Assembly: GCA_964530695.1 (NCBI GenBank) | Contig: CAZGYQ010000005.1 | Location: 3,702-67,701, forward strand | Length of the DNA stretch: 64,000 nt | DNA from: VFBF01 sp964530695 | GTDB lineage: Bacteria; Pseudomonadota; Alphaproteobacteria; Caulobacterales; Aquidulcibacteraceae | Reading direction: 5' to 3' | Part shown: one piece after another, positions 1 through 7,810 of the stretch | How the letters are laid out: each line of letters opens with the position of its first letter | Position numbering within the stretch: the stretch's first letter is position 1 | Notes under the pieces: generated by a model | Told to the model about the DNA's origin: nothing | The model's input: only the letters and a program-made list of their open reading frames with translations | Databases searched by the model: none | Position numbers and translations under genes: made by a program

Positions 1-488
1 ACGATGTTCACCGCGCCGCCGAAGGTGTTGCGGCCGTAGAGCGCGCTCTGGGGACCTTTCACGATCTCCACGCGCGCCACATCGTCGCCAAGCGACGCTT
101 CCATGATCGCCCGTGAAGACTGGTAGACCCCGTCCACGAAGAATCCAACGTTCGGCTCGCCGATCGTGGTCGATTGTCCCCGGATCACCGGCGTCGCCGC
201 CGCGCCGCCGAACAGCGGCGAAAACGTGAAGCCCGGCGTCATCTGGGCGATGTCCTCGATGTTGTCGATTCCCGCCGCTTCGATCGTCTGCTCCGTGAAC
301 GCCGTGATCGACAGCGGAACCGACTGGAGCGTTTCCTCGCGCTTGCGCGCCGTGACGATGATCTCGTCGCTCGCCTCGACAGCGCCAGTCCCCTCTTGCG
401 CGAATGCCGGCGCCCCCGCCGTCCCGAGGGCGACCGCCAGGGCCGTCGCTCCAGCCAGGCCAAGACCTGAGACCTTTGTCACCTTCAT
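1..488 (-). CDS. TonB-dependent receptor, N-terminal part (cut by window edge)
   Basis: This is the first 162 codons of an outer-membrane TonB-dependent receptor; the gene runs off the left edge. The reverse strand opens with a signal peptide (MKVTKVSGLGLAGATALAVA, ending near AFAQ), followed by the TonB box DEIIVTARKREE. A plug domain follows, with IEDIAQMTPGF, VDGVYQ and GPQSALYGRNTFGGAVNIV. A strong GGGGAGGAG site lies just before the ATG at 488. It is divergent from the AAHS transporter at 710. The gap between them carries a putative MarR operator, so it probably imports the substrate that the transporter moves across the inner membrane. The substrate cannot be read from this part. Confidence 0.93.
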   Translation of the reverse strand, partial: MKVTKVSGLGLAGATALAVALGTAGAPAFAQEGTGAVEASDEIIVTARKREETLQSVPLSITAFTEQTIEAAGIDNIEDIAQMTPGFTFSPLFGGAAATPVIRGQSTTIGEPNVGFFVDGVYQSSRAIMEASLGDDVARVEIVKGPQSALYGRNTFGGAVNI

Positions 489-549
489 GTTCTCCTCCCC
501 GCTGTTTTTTCGTCCGATCCGTCGACGTCTTGCGTGGCGTCACGATCTT

Positions 550-568
550 GATAGTAACAGATGTAACC
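550..568. promoter_or_regulatory. Putative MarR-type operator, copy 1
   Basis: The site GATAGTAACAGATGTAACC lies between the divergent receptor (start 488) and MFS transporter (start 710). It matches the site at 2815-2833 at 16 of 19 positions. It contains GTAAC twice, 9 bp apart. The two copies occupy the two divergent promoter regions around the MarR gene, so that regulator is the likely ligand. Function is inferred. Confidence 0.55.
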
Positions 569-709
569 AAACGTGCGGGTGAGTCAATCTGGCGTCGCCC
601 CATCTTCTTGCTTGCGCCTTCCGGGAGGGACTGGGGCGCGATACGGGGTAAGCGCCGACTTGGCCGCGCATAGAACTGGAAGCGCCAGGACGGGGAGCCG
701 GAGGGCGAC

Positions 710-2077
710 ATGACAGCCAACGCACCTGCAACAAGGTCGCTCACGCCAGCGGCGTCCATGCCCTGGCGTACCGCCATCCTGTGCTTGCTCGTAACCATGT
801 TCGAGGGATTTGACCTGCAAATCCTGGGGGTGATCGCCCCCATGATCCGCAAAGATCTATCGTTGACGCCGCAGGAGCTTGGTCTCGTTTTCGGCGGCGC
901 GACTCTCGGGCTCATGATCGGAGCCATCGTGTCTGGCCTTGTCGCGGATGCGATAGGACGCAAGCCGACGCTCGTCGCCTCCATAGCGGTCTTTGCGGCC
1001 TTCACGTGGGTATCCTCGCTTGCCATGTCGGCGGAGCATCTGGCGCTGGCGCGATTTTGCACTGGCGTGGGGCTTGGCGGGGCGATGCCCTGCATCGCGA
1101 CCCTTGCGTCCGAAGAGAGCGGGCGCGGCGGCAACATAGCGTTTGTGACCATCATGTTCGCGGGCATGCCGCTCGGCGGCGGCATTTCGGCGCTCGCGGT
1201 GGCGCTATGGCCGGGCGAGACCTCGTGGCGCATGATTTTCCAGATTGGGGGTGCGCTCCAGATCGGGCTCACCGCGCTCATCTGGTGTTTCATGCCGGAA
1301 TCGAAGGTATTTCGGTCCCGGATCGCCGCGGCGAAGTCGGGCCCCCTGAATCCCGACCGCCTGAGTCCAGACCACGTAAGTCCAGACCGCGTGAGTCCAG
1401 CCCTCGCAAGTTCAGCGCTCGCAAGGCCGGCGCCGTCGCGGACAGCCACGATCGCCAACAGCCGGGACCATTCTTCCGCCTCTCAAGGTCCGGATCGGCT
1501 GCCGATCGTCCATTGGGCCGGGGTGGCGGCGCTATGCATCGCGTTCTTCTGCACGCTGCTCAGTCTGCACTTCTTTCTGAACTGGTTGCCCTCCTTGCTT
1601 TCCGCGCAAGGGATCTCCCAACGCGGGACATCCCTTGTATCAGCCGTTTTCGGACTGGCCGGTGCGTTCGGGAGTTTGTTCGTGGGGTGGCTGGTCCAGA
1701 TTGGTCGAACGCGGATCGCGATGTTCGCCGCCTATGCGGGCATCGCGGCGGCGTCGGCCGCGCCATGGGTGTTTGGCGCCGGCATCGCCGGCGCATACGC
1801 GATCAGCGCGGTCATCGGCGCATGCCTCGTCGGCGCGCAGATGACGCTCTATGGTCTCGCGCCAAGCGTATTTCCCGCCCGGATTCGCGGGACAGGCGTG
1901 GGGGCGACGATTGCGATGGGGAGGTTGGGTTCGTTCGTCGGCCCGACGGCAGCGGGCGTGCTGCTTGGCGCGGGCTGGGGCCAGGGCCAGGTCATGGCGA
2001 TGATCGCGCCTGTTTCGGTCCTGGCGGCGATATCGATCGCAGTGGCGCTGGCGCTTGTGCGTCCGATCGACACTTGA
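710..2077 (+). CDS. MFS transporter, aromatic acid:H+ symporter (AAHS) type
   Basis: This 455-residue inner-membrane transporter resembles the AAHS branch of the major facilitator superfamily (PcaK, MhpT). The first helix has the branch signature FEGFDLQILGVIAPMI, with the conserved acidic residue. The loop after helix 2 reads GLVADAIGRKPTL. The expected substrates are small aromatic or related carboxylates, co-transported with protons. The central cytoplasmic loop (about residues 213-242) is expanded by six imperfect 15-bp tandem repeats of the LSPDR type. It is divergent from a TonB receptor and shares its putative MarR operator. It likely works with the HPPD-containing operon downstream. 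Confidence 0.85.
   Translation: MTANAPATRSLTPAASMPWRTAILCLLVTMFEGFDLQILGVIAPMIRKDLSLTPQELGLVFGGATLGLMIGAIVSGLVADAIGRKPTLVASIAVFAAFTWVSSLAMSAEHLALARFCTGVGLGGAMPCIATLASEESGRGGNIAFVTIMFAGMPLGGGISALAVALWPGETSWRMIFQIGGALQIGLTALIWCFMPESKVFRSRIAAAKSGPLNPDRLSPDHVSPDRVSPALASSALARPAPSRTATIANSRDHSSASQGPDRLPIVHWAGVAALCIAFFCTLLSLHFFLNWLPSLLSAQGISQRGTSLVSAVFGLAGAFGSLFVGWLVQIGRTRIAMFAAYAGIAAASAAPWVFGAGIAGAYAISAVIGACLVGAQMTLYGLAPSVFPARIRGTGVGATIAMGRLGSFVGPTAAGVLLGAGWGQGQVMAMIAPVSVLAAISIAVALALVRPIDT
1346..1435 (+). repeat. Six 15-bp tandem repeats inside the MFS gene
   Basis: Six successive 15-bp units, in frame, encode pentapeptides of the form LNPDR, LSPDH, VSPDR, VSPAL, ASSAL, ARPAP. Similarity decays towards the 3' end. 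They fall in the loop between the two six-helix halves of the transporter, where length changes are usually tolerated. Confidence 0.85.
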
Positions 2078-2135
2078 TCCGGGATGCCCGGCGCGTTGAC
2101 GGCGGCCCGTGCGCGGCGCCGATGGCGCTGACGTC

Positions 2136-2618
2136 CTAGGCCTCTTCGTCCTCGCGCAACTTGCGGGCGCGCACGCAGATTCTCATGAGTAGCGACAGCA
2201 GCTGGCGGCGCTCGCTCGCGCTCAGGCCGTCCAGTATCTGGTTCTGGTAGTCGAGGGCGACCGGGGCGATTTCCTGGTAAGTGATGTGGCCCTGCCTTGT
2301 GAGGTGCAGGTCGAAGGCGCGCGCGTCGGTTTCTGACTTTACCCTGTGTACGAGGCCTCTCTTGCGAAGGCTCTGTATGGCGCGACTTACAGTGACCTTG
2401 TCCATGGCCGACATCTTTACGATGTCCTGCGCGGTCATTGCGCCTTCCGCGCCAAGCGTACAAAGAACCCGCCACTGCCACACCGAAATGCTGAACCGGG
2501 CGTGGTAGGCGCCGCCAATGAGGTTGCTGACGGCGTTCGCCGTCACCGTGAGATGGTACGGCAGATACTCCGACAGCTTGAGGAGAGGAACTTCCGGCTT
2601 GCGTTGAGGCGATTTCAT
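2136..2618 (-). CDS. MarR family transcriptional regulator
   Basis: This 160-residue winged-helix regulator has SVWQWRVLCTLG, MTAQDIVKMSAMDKVTVSRAI as recognition helix, and KRGLVHRVKSETDARAFDL as the wing, a classic MarR layout. The open frame continues upstream to 2789, but that part is low-complexity and unlike MarR. I therefore take the ATG at 2618, although no good ribosome site precedes it. It lies between the MFS gene and the divergent dipeptidase operon. Putative operators occur in both flanking divergent gaps, so it probably represses uptake and catabolic genes until an aromatic ligand binds. Confidence 0.9.
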   Translation of the reverse strand: MKSPQRKPEVPLLKLSEYLPYHLTVTANAVSNLIGGAYHARFSISVWQWRVLCTLGAEGAMTAQDIVKMSAMDKVTVSRAIQSLRKRGLVHRVKSETDARAFDLHLTRQGHITYQEIAPVALDYQNQILDGLSASERRQLLSLLMRICVRARKLREDEEA

Positions 2619-2814
2619 GGAGTTGCGGTCCGTGGCGAGCTGTCGGCATTGTCGAGGTTCGCAAGTCCGCTTGCAACGGGCGCAATCCCGCTTCGGGTGA
2701 AGACGGCCGAAACGCCGCACGCGCGTGGCGTCGGGCGTCCAGCGGCGTGTGGGCGCGGATGGGTGGGTGTGCGGGGCGATTGACCCCACGGACTGGATTG
2801 CGCTTGGCTTCCGA

Positions 2815-2833
2815 GATAGTTACAGATGTTACG
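2815..2833. promoter_or_regulatory. Putative MarR-type operator, copy 2
   Basis: GATAGTTACAGATGTTACG lies between the MarR gene (start 2618) and the dipeptidase operon (start 2892). It closely matches the copy at 550-568, including the same 9-bp spacing between GTTAC halves. Its position suits autoregulation plus control of the operon. Inferred, not shown. Confidence 0.55.
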
Positions 2834-2891
2834 GTATCGTCCAGCGGTTCGGCGATCCGCGTCGCGACGATCGATCTAGAGAGGGCGCGCA

Positions 2892-4046
2892 ATGCAGCGT
2901 AGAGGGCTTTTGCTCGGCGGAATTGGCGTTCTGGCGGCCGGAGGGGCCGCCGCTCTCGGCATGCGCCTGATGCGCAATGACGAAGCGCCGTTGGGTTTTG
3001 TCCCGGACCGACAGGCGCTTGAAAAGGCGCGCGCGCTCCTTCGGGCGAACCCCGCGATTGATATTCACGCGCACCCGGGTCGGACGTTCGTGCGCGGCGC
3101 GGAGGATCTGGCGCCGGCGCTGATCGCGTTCTCCGCGCGAGGGGCCTTCGAGGCGCAGACCATCGCTGGAATGCGTGAAGGCCTTGTCTGCGGCGGCAGT
3201 TTCGCCGCGGTGGCCGATCTGCAGACCCTTGATCTGCAAAAGGGCGGCGGCCTCGCTTCGAGGCGCGCATTCAAGCAGGGCGAAGCGTGGGCGAGCTACA
3301 GACGCCAGGTCGCCAATCTCAAGTCGCACGCGAAGTCCGCCGGCGCGTCGATCGTGTCGGAACCTGGAGACTTCGCGCGTATCAAGGGCGAATCGGGAAT
3401 TGCGGCGTTCCTCACCGTCGAGGGCGCGGACTTCCTTGAGAGCGATGTCGCTCGCGTGGCGACCTCGTTTGCGGATGGAATTCGTTCGATCACGCTTGTG
3501 CACTATCGTCCCAACGATCTCGGCGACATCCAGACCGCCCCGGCTGTGCACAACGGCCTGACGCCCTTTGGCGTGGAGGTTATTGCCGCGATGGAGCGCG
3601 TTGGAATGGTGGTCGACCTTGCCCACGCCGCCGAACCTGTCGCATTCGCGGCGCTCGAGGCCGCATCGCGGCCCATGATGTGTTCGCACACTCACCTGCA
3701 AGGGCATGGCGCGACCAATCCGCGGTTCATTGGCGAGCCGCTTGCGCGCGCGATCGCCGGCGCCGGCGGCGTCATTGGCGCCTGGCCCGCTGGAATCGGC
3801 GCGTCGACGTTGAACGACTATGTCGACCGTATCTTTGATCTCGCGGAGGTCGTCGGTCCCGACCACGTGTCGATGGGAACTGACATGGATGCGAACTACA
3901 AGCCGGTCATGACGAGCTACCGGCAAATGCCGCTGGTGGTTTCGGAGCTGCTGCGCAGGGGGTATGGCGAGGAAAACACCGTCAAGTTCCTGGGTGGGAA
4001 TTTCCTGCGCGTGTTCGAGGCGACATGGGCCGGGAGGAGCGCGTGA
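2892..4046 (+). CDS. Membrane dipeptidase, peptidase family M19
   Basis: This 384-residue exported hydrolase belongs to the renal-dipeptidase family, which cleaves dipeptides and some amides with a binuclear zinc centre. The N-terminus (MQRRGLLLGG, then a hydrophobic stretch) looks like a Tat or anchor signal. Family landmarks are DIHAHPG near residue 57 (the second metal ligand of the usual HxD motif appears as H), the bridging glutamate in VEGADFLE, DLAHA and CSHTHL. The stop overlaps the next ATG as TGATG. As first gene of an operon with RidA, HPPD and a VOC protein, it may release an aromatic amino acid from a conjugate; that role is inferred. Confidence 0.85.
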   Translation: MQRRGLLLGGIGVLAAGGAAALGMRLMRNDEAPLGFVPDRQALEKARALLRANPAIDIHAHPGRTFVRGAEDLAPALIAFSARGAFEAQTIAGMREGLVCGGSFAAVADLQTLDLQKGGGLASRRAFKQGEAWASYRRQVANLKSHAKSAGASIVSEPGDFARIKGESGIAAFLTVEGADFLESDVARVATSFADGIRSITLVHYRPNDLGDIQTAPAVHNGLTPFGVEVIAAMERVGMVVDLAHAAEPVAFAALEAASRPMMCSHTHLQGHGATNPRFIGEPLARAIAGAGGVIGAWPAGIGASTLNDYVDRIFDLAEVVGPDHVSMGTDMDANYKPVMTSYRQMPLVVSELLRRGYGEENTVKFLGGNFLRVFEATWAGRSA

Positions 4047-4609
4047 TGCGAAGCATCGCTCGTCGCGGTCTGTGCTCCGGGTTGGCGGGCCTCGCTGTGT
4101 TTGGCGCCGACCGCGCGCTTGCCGACACGCGTTCGCGGCGGCGCGTTTCTTTCGACCGACGGTTGGCCGAATTGAACATCACGCTGCCGCAGGCGCCGAA
4201 CCCCGTCGCGACTTATGTTCCATATCGACGCGCGGGGCGAACGCTTTATCTGGCCGGTCTCGGGCCTTCAGGCGGGAATGGAATGCCGACGTCGGGGCGG
4301 GTGGGCGCGGAGTTGGGCATTGAGGAAGGCTACGCCGCGGCGCGATCCGCCGGGCTCAACGTGCTCGCCGTTCTGCGGAGCGCCTGCGGGGGGTCGCTCG
4401 ATCGCGTGGTGCAATGTCTGCGCGTCGGTGGATTTGTTGCAAGCGCCGAGACATTTCACGACCAGCCGCGTGTCGTGAACGGCGCATCCGATCTCTTTGT
4501 CGAGGTCTTCGGAGATGCAGGGCGTCACGCGCGTTTCGCCGTGGGCGTGAACGCGCTGCCATTCAACATTTGTGTGGAAATAGAGACGATCTGGGAGATC
4601 CGGCCCTAA
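4046..4609 (+). CDS. RidA (YjgF/UK114) family protein with signal peptide
   Basis: This 187-residue RidA-like protein carries an unusual N-terminal export signal (MRSIARRGLCSGLAG to DRALA); most RidA proteins are cytosolic. RidA proteins hydrolyse reactive enamine or imine intermediates of amino-acid metabolism to keto acids. The core shows YLAGLGPS, AAARSAGLNVLAVLRSACG, VVQCLRVGGFV and ARFAVGVNALPFN. The canonical arginine near the C-terminus is not obvious, so catalysis is uncertain. The start at 4046 is chosen for the TGATG overlap with the dipeptidase and the GGGAGGAG site before it. Within this operon it may act on imines made during amino-acid breakdown. Confidence 0.8.
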   Translation: MRSIARRGLCSGLAGLAVFGADRALADTRSRRRVSFDRRLAELNITLPQAPNPVATYVPYRRAGRTLYLAGLGPSGGNGMPTSGRVGAELGIEEGYAAARSAGLNVLAVLRSACGGSLDRVVQCLRVGGFVASAETFHDQPRVVNGASDLFVEVFGDAGRHARFAVGVNALPFNICVEIETIWEIRP

Positions 4610-4671
4610 CGGCTGCGAGTGCATGCGATCATTGCGCGAAAAATGGCGATTGAAGCAAGACGGAGGATGCG

Positions 4672-5754
4672 GTGACCGACAATATCGAGAATCCGACGGG
4701 GCTGGATGGCTTTGAGTTTATCGAGTTTGCCGCCCCGGAAAGGGGTGTGCTTGAGCCCGTCTTCGAGGCCATCGGATTCACCAGGGTAGCGCGGCACCGC
4801 AGCAAGGACGCCGATCTATGGCGTCAGGGCCAGATCAATCTGGTGACCAACTACGAGGCGAATTCGCCGGCGCAGCATTTTGCGCGTGAGCATGGGCCGT
4901 CGGCCTGTGGGATGGGATTTCGGGTCAGGGACGCGCGCACGGCGTATCGCTACGTGCTTGATCGTGGCGCCGAGCCGGTCGATGTGCCGTGCGCGCCCAT
5001 GGAGCTGAAGCTGCCGGCTATCCGCGGAATCGGCGGTTCTCTCATTTATCTTGTTGATCGCTACGGCGCGCGTGGTTCGATCTTCGACATTGATTTCGAG
5101 TTCCTGGATGGCGTTGACCCTCATCCCGGCGGAGCGGGGTTCACGCTCGTGGATCACCTCACGCACAATGTGTATTCGGGGCGCATCGCGTACTGGGCGG
5201 ACTTTTACGAGCGGCTCTTCAACTTCCGCGAGATCCGCTACTTCGACATCAAGGGCGAGTACACCGGGCTCACGTCGCGCGCGATGACGGCTCCCGATGG
5301 CAAGATCCGGATTCCGTTGAACGAAGAGGGCGCTGGGGGGAAGGGGCAGATCCAGGAGTTCCTGCGTCAATACAATGGCGAAGGCATTCAGCACGTCGCG
5401 TTCCTGTGCGATGATCTCTTGGCCTCTTGGGACAAGCTCAAGGACCTTGGAGCCCGGTTCATGACGCCGCCGCCGCCGGCGTACTACGAAATGCTCGAAG
5501 AGCGGCTGCCGGGACATGGCGAGCCCGTGGCTGACCTTGAGCAGCGCGGGGTCCTGCTGGATGGGTCTACCGAGGGTGGGGATAGGCGCCTTCTGTTGCA
5601 GATATTCTCGGAGACAATGATCGGCCCTGTCTTCTTCGAGTTCATCCAGCGCAAGAACGACGACGGATTTGGCGAAGGGAATTTCACCGCGTTGTTCAAG
5701 TCCATGGAGCGCGACCAGATCCGGCGCGGCGTGCTCAAGATGGAGACGGCGTGA
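4672..5754 (+). CDS. hpd: 4-hydroxyphenylpyruvate dioxygenase
   Basis: This 360-residue Fe(II) enzyme converts 4-hydroxyphenylpyruvate to homogentisate, the entry to tyrosine catabolism. It has two vicinal-oxygen-chelate halves. The three iron ligands are in place: H162 in VDHLTHNV, H241 in GIQHVAF and E323 in FFEFIQRK. The C-terminal GFGEGNFTALFKSME segment is typical of the family. The start is GTG at 4672, preceded by CGGAGGA. The stop overlaps the start of the next VOC gene. No homogentisate dioxygenase, maleylacetoacetate isomerase or fumarylacetoacetase is visible here, so the rest of the route must lie elsewhere or the product differs. Confidence 0.93.
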   Translation: MTDNIENPTGLDGFEFIEFAAPERGVLEPVFEAIGFTRVARHRSKDADLWRQGQINLVTNYEANSPAQHFAREHGPSACGMGFRVRDARTAYRYVLDRGAEPVDVPCAPMELKLPAIRGIGGSLIYLVDRYGARGSIFDIDFEFLDGVDPHPGGAGFTLVDHLTHNVYSGRIAYWADFYERLFNFREIRYFDIKGEYTGLTSRAMTAPDGKIRIPLNEEGAGGKGQIQEFLRQYNGEGIQHVAFLCDDLLASWDKLKDLGARFMTPPPPAYYEMLEERLPGHGEPVADLEQRGVLLDGSTEGGDRRLLLQIFSETMIGPVFFEFIQRKNDDGFGEGNFTALFKSMERDQIRRGVLKMETA

Positions 5755-6329
5755 TGGGGCGGAATTTGAAACTCAATGGCGTACACCATGTCGCCTACAG
5801 GTGCCGGGACACCAAACAAACCGTGGACTTCTACGAGCGCGTGCTCGGAATGGAGTTCATGCTCGCAATCGCTGAGGACCGCGTCCCGTCGACGGGCGAG
5901 CCGAACCCTTACATGCACGTGTTTCTGGACGCCGGACGCGGAAACGTGCTGGCGTTCTTCGAATTGCCGGGAATTGCTGACATGGATCGTGATCGCAATA
6001 CGCCGACGTGGGTTCAGCATCTGGCGTTCGACGTGCCGAGCTACGAGGCGCTGCTCGAAGCGAAGTCGCGCGCCGAAGGCGACGGACTTGAAGTGGTCGG
6101 GCCGACCGACCATGGCATCTTCCAGTCCATCTACTTCTTCGATCCGAACGGACATCGGCTGGAGCTCGCGTGGAATTGCGGAACACCGGAACAGTATGCA
6201 GCGCTCAAGAGCGTGGCCGTCGACATGCTCGATGAGTGGACCAGAACGCGACGCCCTCCGCGACACTCGGCCTGGCTGCATGACCCGAGCCATCGCGATC
6301 GGAACAAGAGCCCGATCGGTTCCGACTGA
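5754..6329 (+). CDS. VOC-family (glyoxalase/dioxygenase fold) protein
   Basis: This 191-residue metal-binding protein has a vicinal-oxygen-chelate fold, shared by glyoxalases and extradiol dioxygenases. Probable ligands are in VHHVAY near the N-terminus, LAFFELP, VQHLAF and HRLELAWN, giving the H-E-H-E pattern of two fused babbab modules. Translation is coupled to hpd through TGATG. The last 25 residues are arginine-rich and unlike the domain. Neighbourhood suggests an aromatic ring-cleavage or isomerisation step after HPPD, but the substrate is unknown. Confidence 0.82.
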   Translation: MGRNLKLNGVHHVAYRCRDTKQTVDFYERVLGMEFMLAIAEDRVPSTGEPNPYMHVFLDAGRGNVLAFFELPGIADMDRDRNTPTWVQHLAFDVPSYEALLEAKSRAEGDGLEVVGPTDHGIFQSIYFFDPNGHRLELAWNCGTPEQYAALKSVAVDMLDEWTRTRRPPRHSAWLHDPSHRDRNKSPIGSD

Positions 6330-6440
6330 ATCGAACCCGGACGTGATCGACCCGCTTGTCTGAAATCCTTCGAGGCTGCCCCCGACGTACTCGCGGGCGC
6401 GGCCCCCTCGGACACGCAAGGTCGGTGTTCGCGCGTTGTG

Positions 6441-7418
6441 TTATTGCGCCGCCGCCGACGCCCTGCCGGGCATCGGGAGCGACAGGCTGAAAAACGCGAT
6501 GACCGCTTCTGTCGAAATACGCGTCGTTTCAGCGTTGTAGCGCAAGGGCAATTCGCCGCCCGCACCCTCGTGGGAATAGGGGTCGGTGACATCCGTGTCG
6601 GGTTCGCGGCGTTCCCAGGCATGGGTTGCACCGGGATAGGTGTGAACGGTCACGAGCTGCCGGTCGCGCGCCGAAAGCGAGGCCTTCAACCTTTCACACC
6701 GTTCGGGAGCATCGTAGGCGTCCGCCGCTCCGGCCTGGATGAGAACGGGCGCGCCGGTGAGGGCGCCGAAGTCATAACCGGAGGCGCGGTTGTAGACCCA
6801 GCAGACGGGATAGATGGGCGCATGAGCGGCGAACCGCTCCGCGCCGGTCGCGAATTCCGCGCGATTTGCGGCCGTGGCAGTCAACATGGAAACCACGCCG
6901 CCCCATGAAAACCCCATGATGGCGATGCGACTGGCGTCGACGATGTCGGTCCGCCCGGACAGAAAATGGAGCGCCGCGAAGGCGTCGGGAAGCGTTTCCC
7001 GGACGCTCTGGGGACGTTGGCCAGGGTTGTCGACGCCACGCGGCGACCAGAGGTCAATCTCGAGCGTGACAAACCCTGCGCGGTTCAACGCATCGGCGTA
7101 GTGCGCGCCCCTGCTGTCGACGCCGCCCGAGCCATGAACGATCACGATTGCGGGGCGGGGCGTGGAGGCCGTGTAGGGTACATTGAGGATTCCGGCGGTG
7201 TGCCAGGTGGCTGTCGCGCCGTATACGGGCATGGACACGATCGAGGTCCTGGCCGTCAGCCGTGGCGAATTCTCCCGGGCATATAACTGTGCAGGCGGCG
7301 GTCCGTACGACCGGGCAGCTGCGGAATCGCCTGAGGTTGCCTGCTGGCCCACGCATCCCGATACGGCGCTCGACAGGGCTATCGCGGCCAAAAGCATGAT
7401 CGATCGGGTCGGCGGCAT
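6441..7418 (-). CDS. Dienelactone-hydrolase-like lipoprotein
   Basis: This 325-residue alpha/beta hydrolase is predicted to be lipid-anchored: the signal ends in the lipobox AVSGC. VHGSGGVDSRG gives the oxyanion region, GFSWGG the nucleophile elbow (W before the glycines, S as nucleophile), QAGAADAYD the acid region and ATHAWE the catalytic histidine. It resembles dienelactone hydrolase-family proteins but the elbow has serine instead of cysteine, so it is more likely an esterase. ATG at 7418 has AGGAGAGA before it. It is convergent with the VOC gene and divergent from the rhamnose-type receptor, so its membership of either module is unclear. Confidence 0.82.
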   Translation of the reverse strand: MPPTRSIMLLAAIALSSAVSGCVGQQATSGDSAAARSYGPPPAQLYARENSPRLTARTSIVSMPVYGATATWHTAGILNVPYTASTPRPAIVIVHGSGGVDSRGAHYADALNRAGFVTLEIDLWSPRGVDNPGQRPQSVRETLPDAFAALHFLSGRTDIVDASRIAIMGFSWGGVVSMLTATAANRAEFATGAERFAAHAPIYPVCWVYNRASGYDFGALTGAPVLIQAGAADAYDAPERCERLKASLSARDRQLVTVHTYPGATHAWERREPDTDVTDPYSHEGAGGELPLRYNAETTRISTEAVIAFFSLSLPMPGRASAAAQ

Positions 7419-7810
7419 TTCGATGTCTCTCCTGAATTCGAGTTCGGCGGGATGTGCGTTCGAGCGTTTCAGATCGCGCATCGATCATTCGGCAGGGCGC
7501 CTTGCGCGCCCTGGTCTGGACGGGATCAGAACACGGTCGAGGGACCTCGCGGGGCGGTCGTCGGAAGCGATGTCGCGCGCCGGATTGCGGGCAACAAGTC
7601 CAAGTCCAGATATGCGCGGCTCCAATCAACGATCTGCCCCTCCCGGGCTGACGGTTCGGATCGAGCCTCGAGTGATCGAACATGATCGATATAGATGATC
7701 AAATATGAATAATATTGACAATATTTGAGTACAACGATTAACTGCCTGAGCGTTTTCGCGACAATGTCGAAAACGGCAATCAAAAAGACGACAATCGGGG
7801 AGGAAAAGAG
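7419..7810. other. 392-bp intergenic region with operator A
   Basis: This gap separates the esterase lipoprotein from the receptor at 7811. Its right part is AT-rich against a GC-rich background and holds the TGA-N7 repeats at 7673-7735. No credible gene was seen. GGGGAGGAAAAGAG just before 7811 is the ribosome site of the receptor. Confidence 0.7.
7673..7735. promoter_or_regulatory. Operator A: TGA-N7 tandem repeats upstream of the receptor
   Basis: TGA trinucleotides begin at 7673 and 7683, then at 7696, 7706, 7716 and 7726, giving runs of exact 10-bp spacing. The first two units read TGATCGAACA and TGATCGATAT. The same arrangement occurs in four other gaps of the cluster. It is the likely binding array of the DeoR regulator at 15604. 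Inferred from pattern only. Confidence 0.6.

Noticed and set aside
1346..1435. CRISPR-like array
   Set aside because: The repeats are contiguous 15-bp units without spacers and are in frame within a gene.
1849..3270. A long minus-strand frame across the MFS end, MarR gene and dipeptidase
   Set aside because: It crosses three real genes in the wrong frames and has low-complexity composition.
7673..7735. CRP or LacI palindromic operator
   Set aside because: The pattern is direct 10-bp repeats, not an inverted repeat.
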